Part shown: piece by piece, positions 25,281-34,044 of the stretch
Position numbering within the stretch: the first letter of the stretch is position 1
Layout: every line of letters starts with the position of its first letter
From: Bacillota bacterium
Lineage (GTDB): Bacteria > Bacillota > UBA4882 > UBA8346
Direction of reading: 5' to 3'
Assembly (NCBI GenBank): GCA_023402395.1
Contig: JAEYGI010000008.1
Coordinates: 7,189-71,188 of the forward strand
Length of the DNA stretch: 64,000 nucleotides
Notes under the pieces: model-generated
Database searches by the model: none
What the model was told of the DNA's origin: nothing
The model's input: the letters and a program-made list of their open reading frames with translations, nothing else
Program-made: the position numbers and the translations under genes

Positions 25281-25481
25281 TTGAAGGAAGGAATCCATCC
25301 GCAATACAATAAAGTCAAAGTAACCTGCGCTTGTGGCGAGTCGTTCGAATCCGGCTCCACCCGAAAGGAGATCCGGGTCGAAATTTGCTCCAAATGCCAC
25401 CCGTTCTTTACCGGGAAACAGCGCATCGTCGATAGCGGCGGCCAAGTCGAAAAATTCAGAAAGCGTTTGGAAAAGAAATAG
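25281..25481 (+). CDS. rpmE: 50S ribosomal protein L31
   Basis: A 66-residue L31 of the zinc-binding type: KEGIHPQYNKVKVTCACGES supplies the first cysteines (CAC) and VEICSKCHPFFTGKQRIVD the second pair (CSKC). It starts at TTG 25281 behind AGAGAGGTG. L31 bridges the ribosomal subunits. In many Firmicutes rpmE precedes DUF1385, prmC and prfA, as here. Confidence 0.97.
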   Translation: MKEGIHPQYNKVKVTCACGESFESGSTRKEIRVEICSKCHPFFTGKQRIVDSGGQVEKFRKRLEKK

Positions 25482-25491
25482 TCAAGCAGTC

Positions 25492-25518
25492 GCAAGCGAG
25501 GAGAGCATCCTCGCTTGC
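25492..25518 (+). other. Intercistronic hairpin after rpmE
   Basis: Perfect 11-bp stem GCAAGCGAGGA / TCCTCGCTTGC with loop GAGCA and no T-run. It may protect the rpmE transcript 3' end or reduce read-through into the genes behind it. Confidence 0.6.
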
Positions 25519-25561
25519 TATGTAGTTGGACCTAAATAAGCAAATATAGGAAGGTGTGGCA

Positions 25562-26506
25562 ATGAAACAGCCTGAATTCAGCTACGGCGGGCAGGCGGTG
25601 ATCGAGGGCGTGATGATGCGCGGCCGGGAATATATGGCGGTCGCGGTTCGTAAAAATAACGGCGAGATCGTGATCAAAAAGGACCCGGTGGGTTCGGTCT
25701 CCAAAAAATACCCGGCCTTGAAGTGGCCCTTCATCCGGGGGGTGGTGTCGCTCTGCGAGTCGTTCGGCGTCGGGGTCAAGGCCTTGCTCTTTTCGGCCGA
25801 TCAGTTCATGGAGGGCGAGGAGGAGGAGAAGCTGTCCGCCGGTGAAAGCGCGACGATGATCGCGGTGGCGGTGGCCATGACCATCGTGCTCTTCGTGGTA
25901 TTGCCGCTGCTCGGCCGGATGTTCGTCGCCCGCTTTATTCCGGGGTATTTTTGGGAAAATATCTTCGAGAGTGTGCTGCGGTTCGTGATCTTCATCGGGT
26001 ATATCGTGGCCGTATCCCGGCTCAAGGATATTCAGAGGGTCTTCGCCTATCACGGCGCGGAGCACAAGGTAATCAACACTTATGAAGCCAAGAAAGACCT
26101 GACTGTGGAGAATACCCGCAATTACACTACGTTCCACCCCCGCTGCGGAACGAGCTTCTTGCTGTTCGTGGTGATTGTCAGCGCCGTGTTTTTTTCGTTC
26201 CTGAAATACGACACGATCTGGATGCGCCTGCTGTCGCGGATCATCCTGTTGCCGGTGGTGGCTGGCGTCTCCTATGAGATCATCAAGTTTACCGGAAGGC
26301 ACCAGGACTTCTTCCTGTGGCGCTGGATGAGCCTGCCCGGCATGTGGCTGCAAAAGCTGACCACCCGGGAGCCGGACGACCAGCAGGTGGAAGTGGCTAT
26401 CAATGCACTGGTGGCGGTGCTGAAGGAAGAAGCGCCGGTGATTGTCGGCGGACGGATCTATGCCGCCGAGAAGGTGGAGGTTGAATCGGCCGCGCCGGCC
26501 GGTTGA
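25562..26506 (+). CDS. DUF1385 (YqhQ-like) membrane protein
   Basis: A 314-residue DUF1385 protein. It starts KQPEFSYGGQAVIEGVMMRG, the family hallmark, and has hydrophobic segments at MIAVAVAMTIVLFVVLPLLG, VLRFVIFIGYIVAVS and FLLFVVIVSAVFFSF. The conserved motif FAYHGAEHKVINTYEA with histidines and TFHPRCGTSFLL could form a metal-dependent site. Function is not established. ATG 25562 is preferred since GGAAGG lies 8 bases away; a GTG two codons upstream would be too close. It leads straight into prfA. Confidence 0.92.
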   Translation: MKQPEFSYGGQAVIEGVMMRGREYMAVAVRKNNGEIVIKKDPVGSVSKKYPALKWPFIRGVVSLCESFGVGVKALLFSADQFMEGEEEEKLSAGESATMIAVAVAMTIVLFVVLPLLGRMFVARFIPGYFWENIFESVLRFVIFIGYIVAVSRLKDIQRVFAYHGAEHKVINTYEAKKDLTVENTRNYTTFHPRCGTSFLLFVVIVSAVFFSFLKYDTIWMRLLSRIILLPVVAGVSYEIIKFTGRHQDFFLWRWMSLPGMWLQKLTTREPDDQQVEVAINALVAVLKEEAPVIVGGRIYAAEKVEVESAAPAG

Positions 26507-26521
26507 GCTTGAGGTGATTTG

Positions 26522-27592
26522 ATGATTGACAAAATAGCGGCCATTGAAGAAAAATATCATGAACTGAGCAATCAGTTGAGCGATCCGGTGGTCATCGCCG
26601 ATCAGCCGCTCTTTCAGAAGCTGGCTAAGGCCCATTCGTCCATCAGCGAACTGGTTGAAACTTATCAGGAGTTCAAGCGGGTCCGGGCCGATCTGGAAAC
26701 CGCCGCCGAAATGCTGCGGGAGGAGAAGGGGGAAGCCGCCGCGCTCCTCAAGGCGGAGATCGAAGCGCTGGAAGCGGCGGAGGAACGTCTCGCCGAGCGG
26801 CTCAAGATTTTACTGCTCCCCAAGGATCCCAATGACGACAAAAACGTGATCGTCGAAATCCGGGCCGGAACGGGCGGGGAAGAGGCGGCGCTGTTCGCCG
26901 GCGACCTGTTTCGGATGTATACCCGCTATGCCGAGAGCCGGGGCTGGAAAACTGAGCTGTTGAGCATCAGTGAATCGGACCTGGGCGGGTTTAAGGAGAT
27001 CATTTTCATCATCGAGGGCGACCGGGTTTATAGCCGGATGAAGTTTGAGAGCGGGGTCCACCGGGTCCAGCGGGTTCCGGAGACCGAGGCCCAAGGCCGC
27101 ATTCATACCTCGGCCGCCACTGTGGCGATCATGGTCGAGGCGGAAGAGGTCGAGGTGGAAATCAACTCCAATGACCTGCGGGTCGACGTTTTTCGCGCCG
27201 GGGGCCACGGTGGCCAATGCGTCAACACCACCGACTCGGCGGTCCGGATCACCCATCTGCCCACCGGCTTGGTGGTAACCTGCCAGGATGAGAAGTCGCA
27301 ATTAAAGAATAAAGAGAAGGCCATGAAGGTGCTCCGCGCCCGATTGCTCGACAAGTTCCAGTCGGAGCAGCACGCCGAGATGGCCGAGGCCCGGCGGAGC
27401 ATGGTCGGGTCGGGCGACCGGAGCGAGCGGGTCCGGACCTACAACTTCCCGCAGAACCGGCTGACCGATCACCGGATTAACCTGACCCTGTACCATTTGG
27501 ACTCGATCATTGAAGGCACACTGGATGAGGTGATTGAGCCGTTGATCACCGCCGATCAGGCGGAACGGCTGAAGAATGTCGACCAACAATAA
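26522..27592 (+). CDS. prfA: Peptide chain release factor 1
   Basis: A 356-residue class I release factor that ends translation at UAA and UAG. The stop-codon reading motif PxT is PET in QRVPETEAQGRIHTS, and the peptidyl-tRNA hydrolysis motif GGQ is in GGHGGQCVNTTDSAVRITH. It starts at ATG 26522 after GAGGTG. prmC, which methylates the GGQ glutamine, overlaps its end by 17 bases. Confidence 0.98.
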   Translation: MIDKIAAIEEKYHELSNQLSDPVVIADQPLFQKLAKAHSSISELVETYQEFKRVRADLETAAEMLREEKGEAAALLKAEIEALEAAEERLAERLKILLLPKDPNDDKNVIVEIRAGTGGEEAALFAGDLFRMYTRYAESRGWKTELLSISESDLGGFKEIIFIIEGDRVYSRMKFESGVHRVQRVPETEAQGRIHTSAATVAIMVEAEEVEVEINSNDLRVDVFRAGGHGGQCVNTTDSAVRITHLPTGLVVTCQDEKSQLKNKEKAMKVLRARLLDKFQSEQHAEMAEARRSMVGSGDRSERVRTYNFPQNRLTDHRINLTLYHLDSIIEGTLDEVIEPLITADQAERLKNVDQQ

Positions 27593-28445
27593 TCTGACCA
27601 TCGGCGCGGTGCTCGCCAAGACCATCCCTTTTCTGGCGGAGCGGGGTCTTCCCAGCCCTCGGCTGGAGGCGGACCTGATGCTGGCCGAGGTGCTGGATCT
27701 GCCCCGCGTCAAATTATATTCGGAATGGGACCGCCCGCTTGAACCCGCCGAACTTCAGCGTTACCGGGAGATTATCCTCAAACGGGCCCAAGGCTGGCCC
27801 CTCGCCTACCTCACCGGAAAGAAAGCATTTTTAAGTTGGGAGTTTGCCGTGAGTCCGGCGGTGCTGATCCCGCGGCCCGAAACCGAGCTGCTGGTGGAAG
27901 CGGCGGTCGACGCCATGAAAGGAAAGAGTAGCGTCACTGGAGTCGACGTCGGCACCGGTAGCGGCGTCATCGCCGTCGCTTTGGCCAAACTGCTTTCGGA
28001 AAGCTCCTGGCAGGCGGTGGATCTCTCCGAGCCGGCGCTGGCCATCGCCCGCGCCAACGCGGAGCGGCACGGGGTGGCCGACCGGATCGTGTTTCAAGTT
28101 GGGGATTTGCTGGAATCCGTGCGCGGCATGCGCTTCGATCTGATTGTCTCCAATCCGCCCTACATTCCCAGTGCAGTAATTCCGACACTTCAGAAAGAGC
28201 TCGGCAAAGAACCGGTACTGGCGCTTGACGGGGGCTCCGACGGCCTGGACGTTTACCGCCGCTTGCTGCCCGAGGCGGTCCGATTGCTTAACCCCGGCGG
28301 TTGGGTGGCGGTCGAACACGGCCACGATCAACGGGAGCCGCTGCAAGCCATGTTCCGGGAGGCTGGCCTCGAACCCCGGCCGATTCAAGACTTGGCCGGA
28401 ATGGACCGGATCTTGCTCGGACATAAGGCGGATCCTCATGCATGA
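27576..28445 (+). CDS. prmC: Release factor glutamine methyltransferase
   Basis: A 289-residue HemK/PrmC enzyme that transfers a methyl group from SAM to the GGQ glutamine of release factors. It has an N-terminal helical domain and a Rossmann methyltransferase domain with GVDVGTGSGVIAVAL (SAM loop) and the catalytic NPPY in LIVSNPPYIPS. It overlaps both prfA (17 bases) and hypA (8 bases), so it is translationally coupled on both sides. Confidence 0.97.
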   Translation: MSTNNNLTIGAVLAKTIPFLAERGLPSPRLEADLMLAEVLDLPRVKLYSEWDRPLEPAELQRYREIILKRAQGWPLAYLTGKKAFLSWEFAVSPAVLIPRPETELLVEAAVDAMKGKSSVTGVDVGTGSGVIAVALAKLLSESSWQAVDLSEPALAIARANAERHGVADRIVFQVGDLLESVRGMRFDLIVSNPPYIPSAVIPTLQKELGKEPVLALDGGSDGLDVYRRLLPEAVRLLNPGGWVAVEHGHDQREPLQAMFREAGLEPRPIQDLAGMDRILLGHKADPHA

Positions 28446-28779
28446 ACAGTCCCTTACCGAGAAAATGCTGAAGTTGGTTTTGGAGCAGGCTGCGCTTCAT
28501 GACGCCCGAACGATCAAGCAAATCCGGATCGTCATCGGCGACCTCTCGGGGATCATCCCCGGATGCGTCCGCCATTATTTCGGGATAATCGCCGCCGGGA
28601 CGCCGGCCGAGGGCGCCCGGCTGGATTTGGTCCGGGGCAAAGCCCTTTTATATTGCCCGGCTTGCGGCCGGGAGTTCGAGAAACGGCCGGCCGACTTTCT
28701 CTGTCCCGACTGCGGCGGACTGGGCCGGCTCACCGAGAGCGGCCGCGAATGTTTTGTGGAAAGCATTGAGGTGGACTAG
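28438..28779 (+). CDS. hypA: Hydrogenase nickel chaperone HypA
   Basis: A 113-residue HypA. The N-terminus MHEQSLTEKML has the nickel-binding MHE motif, and the zinc site is two CxxC pairs (LYCPACGREF and LCPDCGG). HypA works with HypB to deliver nickel to the large subunit of [NiFe] hydrogenases. The ATG overlaps the end of prmC. The hyp genes follow the order A, B, F, C, D, E with overlaps. Confidence 0.97.
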   Translation: MHEQSLTEKMLKLVLEQAALHDARTIKQIRIVIGDLSGIIPGCVRHYFGIIAAGTPAEGARLDLVRGKALLYCPACGREFEKRPADFLCPDCGGLGRLTESGRECFVESIEVD

Positions 28780-28781
28780 CA

Positions 28782-29435
28782 TTGGAGATTGGAATCGAAC
28801 AAGACCTTTTCGCCAACGAAGCCAAATTGGCCGAGGCCAACCGGCTCTTCTTCAAGGAGCGGGGATTGGCGGCCGTCAATCTTTTGGCCGGGCCCGGTGC
28901 GGGCAAAACCAGCCTGATCCGTCGGACCGCCGGCCGTTGCCGGTTTCCGGCGGCGGTGATCGAGGGCGACCCGGCTTCCAGCATTGATACGGATTTGTTA
29001 AATTCATTGGGAATCGCCGCGTTCCAAATCAATACCGAGGGCGGCTGTCATCTGGAAGCGGAGATGATCGGCAAGGCGCTTCGGGAATTTACCCCTGCTC
29101 CCGGTACCCTGCTGTTCATCGAAAATGTCGGGAATCTGATCTGTACCGCCGAATTTCCGTTGGGCGAGGCGCTCCGGGTCGTCATGATCGGGGTCAGCGA
29201 GGGCGATGACAAGCCGTTCAAGTATCCGCTGATCTTTGAGAGCGCCGATGCTGTGATCCTGAATAAAATCGATCTGCAGCCATTCGTCGATTTCGATCGG
29301 GACCGTTTTTATCAAGGGATCCGGAGCCTTAAGCCGGAATTGCCGGTCTTCGAGGTCTCCTGCAAAACCGAAGCCGGTTTCGGTCCCTGGGTCGAGTGGC
29401 TGGAGCAACGGATCGAGGCGTTTCTTCATGAATGA
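28782..29435 (+). CDS. hypB: Hydrogenase nickel GTPase HypB
   Basis: A 217-residue SIMIBI GTPase with the P-loop LAGPGAGKTSLI, VIEGDPASSIDTD, LLFIENVGNLICTAEF and the guanine motif LNKIDL. It drives nickel insertion into hydrogenase. It lacks the N-terminal CxxCGC high-affinity nickel site and the His-rich stretch found in some HypB proteins, so nickel must be supplied by HypA. TTG start two bases after hypA. Confidence 0.96.
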   Translation: MEIGIEQDLFANEAKLAEANRLFFKERGLAAVNLLAGPGAGKTSLIRRTAGRCRFPAAVIEGDPASSIDTDLLNSLGIAAFQINTEGGCHLEAEMIGKALREFTPAPGTLLFIENVGNLICTAEFPLGEALRVVMIGVSEGDDKPFKYPLIFESADAVILNKIDLQPFVDFDRDRFYQGIRSLKPELPVFEVSCKTEAGFGPWVEWLEQRIEAFLHE

Positions 29436-31722
29436 ACCGCTGGAGCGCCGGCGCCTCATTATCAATGGTCTGGTACAAGGGGTCGGATTCCGCCCCTTTT
29501 TGTTTAATCTGGCCCGGGAACACGGCCTGAGCGGTTGGGTCCGGAATAACTTCGCTGGAGTCGAGCTGGAGATCCAGGGTCCGGCACGGGCGTTAGATGG
29601 TTTTGCGGCGGAGCTGCTTTCCCGGGCTCCTTCGGCAGCCCGGATCGAAACGGTTCGGAGCGAGCCGGTCCTGGTTGTCCCCGTCGAACCGGGCTTTCAA
29701 ATCATCCCCAGCGCCTCGGGAACGGTACAAGGTTCGCCCTTGCCCGATCAAGGCCTTTGCGCAGCCTGCGCCGCTGAGTTTTTCGATCCATCGGATCGGC
29801 GCCGGCATCATCCTTTCAACAGTTGTACCCTCTGCGGCCCCCGGTTTACCGTTATTGACGGCCTGCCGTTTGATCGTCCCCGGACTTCCATGCGTGAATT
29901 TCCGCTTTGTCCGGAATGTGAGCGGGAATACACCGACCCTTCGAATCGCCGCTTTCACGCCCAGACTATCGCTTGCCCCAACTGCGGGCCGGTATTGCGG
30001 TTCACCGATCCTTCCGGCGCCGAAATACAAGGTGATCCGGCGGTGATGGCCAGGAAAGTGTTACGAACCGGAGGAATACTCGGCATTAAGGGCATTGGCG
30101 GTTACCATCTGGCGTGCGATGCCCGGAACGAAACGGCAGTGCTCCGGCTGCGCCGGCTCAAGGGCCGGGATAACCGGGCTTTCGCGGTGATGTTTATGGG
30201 TCTGGACTCGGCGCGGGAAGAATGCGTGATTAGCCCGGCCGAGGCCGAATTGCTGGCCGACCCGGCCCGCCCGATCCTGCTGACCGTGCAAAAAAGCGGC
30301 GGCCGGTTGGCGCCGGGGGTCAACCCGGGGCTGCGGGAGGTCGGCGTTTTTCTACCCTATACCGGCATTCAGTTGCTGCTTTTTGCGCCGGAGCTTCCGG
30401 CGCTGGTTATGACCAGCGGCAACCGCTCCGGCGAGCCGCTCAGCATCGAAGATAGCGAAGCCTACCGTGATCTGGGGCCGATGGTCGACGGTTTTCTGAT
30501 TCATAACCGGAGAATCCTCTGGCGTTGCGACGATTCGGTGCTTCGTTATCAAGCCGGCCGGGCCATCGGGATCCGCCGTTCCCGGGGCTACGCTCCGGCG
30601 CCGGTGAAAGTGGGCCGGTCGCTTCCTCCGTTGCTCGCCTGCGGCCCCCAGCAGAAAAATACCTTTGCCCTGACGGTGGGGGACCGGATTTTTCTAAGCC
30701 CGCATCAGGGCGATCTCGATAATTTGGCCGCCTTTTTGGCGTACCGGGAAACGATCGTCCGGTTTCAACGTTTACTTCAATGTAAGCCGGAATGGGTGGT
30801 TCATGATCTTCATCCGGATTATACGTCGACCCGATTTGCCCGGGAGACTGGTCTGCCCTTGATTGGGATTCAGCATCATCTAGCGCATGTTGCCGGAGCG
30901 GCCGCTCTGGCCGGCTGGGAAGGTCCGGTGATCGGAGTCTCCCTCGACGGCTCCGGCTATGGGACGGACGGAACTATCTGGGGCGGGGAGTTTTTTATTG
31001 GGGAGGGGTGCCGCTGGCGGCGGGCGGGGCATTTGAGTTATTATCCCTTGCCGGGCGGCGAGGCCGCTATCCATGAGCCATGGCGGATGGCCGCCTCTTA
31101 CCTGTGTACGAATGAACCCGGGCGTTTGGCGGAGTGGCTCGATATAACGGGGTTGTCGGAACAATGGCGGTTTTTGGAAACGGCGGTCCGGTCCGGGATT
31201 AATGCGCCGGAGACGTCCTCCATGGGCCGGCTTTTTGACGGAGTCGCCAGTCTTGTGGGGAGAATTGCCCGGGTGACCTATGAAGGAGAAGCCGCGATCT
31301 GGCTGGAAAACCAGGCGGATCGGACGGCCGCAGGGTATTATCCTGTGGATTTGCTGGAGCTCGATGACCGGATCATCTTCGACCCCGGTTCCTTGGCCGC
31401 CGCCGTTGTCGCGGATATCGGGGTAACCGGTGTTGGGGCAATTAGTATGAAATTCCACCGGACCATCGCCGTGTTGATCGAAGCCACGGCAAACCGGCTC
31501 CGGCATGATGCCGGGACAAACCGGCTCGTATTGGGCGGCGGGGTTTTTCAGAACCGGCTGCTGGTGGACCTGGCAATTGAAACCTTGGAACGATCAGGGT
31601 TTGAGGTGTTCCTGCCGGAAGTAGTTCCGGTCAATGACGGCGGGATCGCGTTCGGCCAAGCTTGGCTGGCCGGATTGATGATTGAAGGAGGATACAACGA
31701 TGTGTTTAGCGGTTCCCGGTGA
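29428..31722 (+). CDS. hypF: Carbamoyltransferase HypF
   Basis: A 764-residue multidomain enzyme that makes the thiocarboxamide precursor of the hydrogenase cyanide ligands from carbamoyl phosphate. Order: acylphosphatase domain (INGLVQGVGFRPFLFNLARE), two zinc-finger pairs (CAACAAEFF with CTLCGPRF, then CPECEREY with CPNCGP), a YrdC-like domain (GGILGIKGIGGYHLACDA) and a Kae1-like domain (GIQHHLAHVAGAAAL, VSLDGSGYGTDG, LVLGGGVFQNRLL). It overlaps hypB by 8 bases. Full length for the family. Confidence 0.97.
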   Translation: MNEPLERRRLIINGLVQGVGFRPFLFNLAREHGLSGWVRNNFAGVELEIQGPARALDGFAAELLSRAPSAARIETVRSEPVLVVPVEPGFQIIPSASGTVQGSPLPDQGLCAACAAEFFDPSDRRRHHPFNSCTLCGPRFTVIDGLPFDRPRTSMREFPLCPECEREYTDPSNRRFHAQTIACPNCGPVLRFTDPSGAEIQGDPAVMARKVLRTGGILGIKGIGGYHLACDARNETAVLRLRRLKGRDNRAFAVMFMGLDSAREECVISPAEAELLADPARPILLTVQKSGGRLAPGVNPGLREVGVFLPYTGIQLLLFAPELPALVMTSGNRSGEPLSIEDSEAYRDLGPMVDGFLIHNRRILWRCDDSVLRYQAGRAIGIRRSRGYAPAPVKVGRSLPPLLACGPQQKNTFALTVGDRIFLSPHQGDLDNLAAFLAYRETIVRFQRLLQCKPEWVVHDLHPDYTSTRFARETGLPLIGIQHHLAHVAGAAALAGWEGPVIGVSLDGSGYGTDGTIWGGEFFIGEGCRWRRAGHLSYYPLPGGEAAIHEPWRMAASYLCTNEPGRLAEWLDITGLSEQWRFLETAVRSGINAPETSSMGRLFDGVASLVGRIARVTYEGEAAIWLENQADRTAAGYYPVDLLELDDRIIFDPGSLAAAVVADIGVTGVGAISMKFHRTIAVLIEATANRLRHDAGTNRLVLGGGVFQNRLLVDLAIETLERSGFEVFLPEVVPVNDGGIAFGQAWLAGLMIEGGYNDVFSGSR

Positions 31723-31924
31723 AGTGGTAACTATTGAAAACGGTAAAGCGCAAGTCGATTTTTCCGGCGTCAGCCGGTCTGTCGACCTGAGTCTCGTCGC
31801 CGGGGTCAAGGTGGGCGATTTTGTGTTGGTTCATGCTGGCTGCGCGATTCAGATCGTCCCGGCCGAAGAGGCTAGGGAGACAATTAAATTGTATAACGAG
31901 GTCTTTGGGACCGATGCCGGATGA
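31700..31924 (+). CDS. hypC: Hydrogenase maturation chaperone HypC
   Basis: A 74-residue HypC/HybG chaperone starting MCLAVPGEVV; the second-residue cysteine binds the Fe(CN)2CO unit. It carries the unit from the HypD complex to the hydrogenase precursor. GGAGG lies 8 bases before ATG 31700, inside the end of hypF, so the genes are coupled. hypD begins 11 bases before its end. Confidence 0.96.
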   Translation: MCLAVPGEVVTIENGKAQVDFSGVSRSVDLSLVAGVKVGDFVLVHAGCAIQIVPAEEARETIKLYNEVFGTDAG

Positions 31925-32990
31925 ATTAATCGTTTTTATAAAGCGGATTCAAACCGAGTTTGCCGATATTCATGGAACACTGATGGAAGTCTGCGGCACT
32001 CATACTCATGCCATCCGCAAGGCTGGAATCCACCGTCAGTTACCGCCCGGGGTGCGCCTGCTCTCGGGGCCGGGTTGCCCGGTTTGCGTCACCGGCGGCG
32101 GCTATATCGAACAGGCGGTCCGGTTGAGCCGGCGGCCGAAGGTGATTTTGGCCACTTTCGGAGACTTGCTGAAAGTCCCGGGCCCCGGCGGAACCTTGGC
32201 GGACGCGCGGGCCGAAGGAAGCCGGATTCAAGTGGTTTATTCGCCCCTTGACGCCGTTGAACTGGCCCGGAAGAATCCAGCGGCCGAAGTGATTTTCTTG
32301 GGAGTAGGATTTGAAACTACCGCTCCCGCAGTGGCGCTGGCTGTCCGGGAAGCGGAGCGGCTCGGGGTCGTTAACTTTTCGGTTTTGCCGGCGCTGAAGG
32401 TTTTAAAGCCGGCTATGCTCGGGCTACTATCTGGAGCGGCACTGGAGATCGACGGCCTGATCGCGCCGGGGCATCTCAGCGTGGTGCTCGGGGCCAAGGC
32501 TTTCGAGCACCTGCCGGAGCAATTCGGCCTGCCGGCCGTGATCACCGGTTTCCGTCCGGAAGAGGTGTGGCTTGGCATAGCGGCCTTGCTCCGGCAGATT
32601 AAAAACGGTGAAGCCCGGTTGGAGAACCGCTATCCCCGGGTAGTTTCCGAACAGGGGAATGAAGCGGCGCAACGGTTGATGGCGGAAGTGTTTGCCGCTG
32701 AGGATGCCGAATGGCGCGGCTTGGGTTTGGTGCCCGGGTCCGGAATGGGTTTGGCCGAAGCGTACCGGAGTTACGATGCGGCCCGCAAGTTTGGCGTTGA
32801 GCCGGTGATTGCTCCCGAGCCGCCCGGCTGCCGGTGCGGCGAAATCTTGCTGGGGCGGGCCGAACCGGAAGAATGCGCTCATTTTGACCGTTCCTGCACG
32901 CCGGAGCACCCGGTGGGTCCGTGCATGGTTTCGGCGGAGGGCACTTGCGCCGCGCATTTTTATTATCGGGGTCTGGGAGGAGCGAAATGA
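31914..32990 (+). CDS. hypD: Hydrogenase Fe-CN assembly protein HypD
   Basis: A 358-residue HypD, the scaffold on which Fe(CN)2CO is built. Conserved sites: EVCGTHTHAIRKAG, LSGPGCPVCVTGGGYI and the C-terminal 4Fe-4S region PGCRCGEILLG, CAHFDRSCTPEH and VGPCMVSAEGTCAAHFYY. The ATG at 31914 overlaps hypC by 11 bases, and its TGA overlaps the ATG of hypE. Confidence 0.97.
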   Translation: MPDELIVFIKRIQTEFADIHGTLMEVCGTHTHAIRKAGIHRQLPPGVRLLSGPGCPVCVTGGGYIEQAVRLSRRPKVILATFGDLLKVPGPGGTLADARAEGSRIQVVYSPLDAVELARKNPAAEVIFLGVGFETTAPAVALAVREAERLGVVNFSVLPALKVLKPAMLGLLSGAALEIDGLIAPGHLSVVLGAKAFEHLPEQFGLPAVITGFRPEEVWLGIAALLRQIKNGEARLENRYPRVVSEQGNEAAQRLMAEVFAAEDAEWRGLGLVPGSGMGLAEAYRSYDAARKFGVEPVIAPEPPGCRCGEILLGRAEPEECAHFDRSCTPEHPVGPCMVSAEGTCAAHFYYRGLGGAK

Positions 32991-33994
32991 CCAAGATTCG
33001 TCTGGCCGAGGGCGGCGGCGGGGAAGCTACCGCCAACTTGATACGGGAAGTTTTTTGGTCCCGGTTTCGCCATCCGGAGTTACTGAAAGGCAATGATGCG
33101 GCGGTACTCGACTATGCCGATGGCCGGCTGGCCATGACCACCGACGCCTTTGTGGTGACGCCATGGCGGTTTCCGGGCGGGGATATCGGTCGGCTGGCCG
33201 TGGCCGGAACCGTCAATGACCTGACAATGATGGGCGCCGAAGTCTTGGGGCTTACCGCCGCCTTTATCGTGGAGGAAGGGTTCGAACGGGACGATTTGGA
33301 GCGGGTCGCAGCGTCCATGGCGGAAACCGCCGCCGAAGCCGGCGTGGAATTGGTGGCCGGCGACACTAAAGTGGTTGGAAAAGGCGCGGCTGACGGGATC
33401 TTTATTACCACCGGAGGGGTCGGACGACTCATCCCTGGTGCTCAACTCGGCGGGGAGCAGGCCCGTCCCGGCGATCGGGTATTGGTCAGCGGCAGTATCG
33501 GGGATCACGGCGCTGCCATTTTGCTGGCCCGGGGCGAGTTGGGGCTGAGTGGAAAATTGATGAGCGATGTGGCGCCGCTTAACCGGATGTTGCTGCCACT
33601 GGTCCAAGAGTTCCAGGGTAGGATTCGGGTGATGCGCGATCCGACCCGGGGCGGGCTGGGAACCACTCTCAATGAGATTACGCGCCAATCGGAGGTTGGC
33701 ATCCGGTTGGAAGAAGCGCTGATTCCGGTCAAGCCCGAGGTGCGGGGGATCGCCGATTTGCTCGGGCTTGATCCGCTTTATCTCGCCAATGAGGGCAAAG
33801 CATTGCTCATAGTGGACCAAGCGGTGGCGGAAGCGGTTCTGGCGAGGTTTAGAAACGATCCCCGCGGCGCCGGAGCGGCGATCATCGGGGAAGTCACCGA
33901 GAAGCATCCCCGCCTGGTCAGCCTCAGGACCGGCTCCGGCGGGGAACGCCTGGTTCCGATGGGCAGCGGTGAACAATTGCCAAGAATTTGTTAG
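32987..33994 (+). CDS. hypE: Hydrogenase maturation dehydratase HypE
   Basis: A 335-residue PurM-like ATPase that dehydrates the C-terminal thiocarboxamide to thiocyanate. It shows GNDAAVLDY, AGTVNDLTMMGA, MRDPTRGGLGTTLNEI and the essential C-terminal PRIC, whose cysteine carries the carbamoyl group. Start overlaps hypD stop (ATGA). It closes the hyp set; no hydrogenase structural gene or maturation protease follows. Confidence 0.97.
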   Translation: MTKIRLAEGGGGEATANLIREVFWSRFRHPELLKGNDAAVLDYADGRLAMTTDAFVVTPWRFPGGDIGRLAVAGTVNDLTMMGAEVLGLTAAFIVEEGFERDDLERVAASMAETAAEAGVELVAGDTKVVGKGAADGIFITTGGVGRLIPGAQLGGEQARPGDRVLVSGSIGDHGAAILLARGELGLSGKLMSDVAPLNRMLLPLVQEFQGRIRVMRDPTRGGLGTTLNEITRQSEVGIRLEEALIPVKPEVRGIADLLGLDPLYLANEGKALLIVDQAVAEAVLARFRNDPRGAGAAIIGEVTEKHPRLVSLRTGSGGERLVPMGSGEQLPRIC

Positions 33995-34044
33995 CAGGAA
34001 TCCGGCGTTCGGAAGGCGAAGTCTGCGGAACGGGGGGATGGTTC

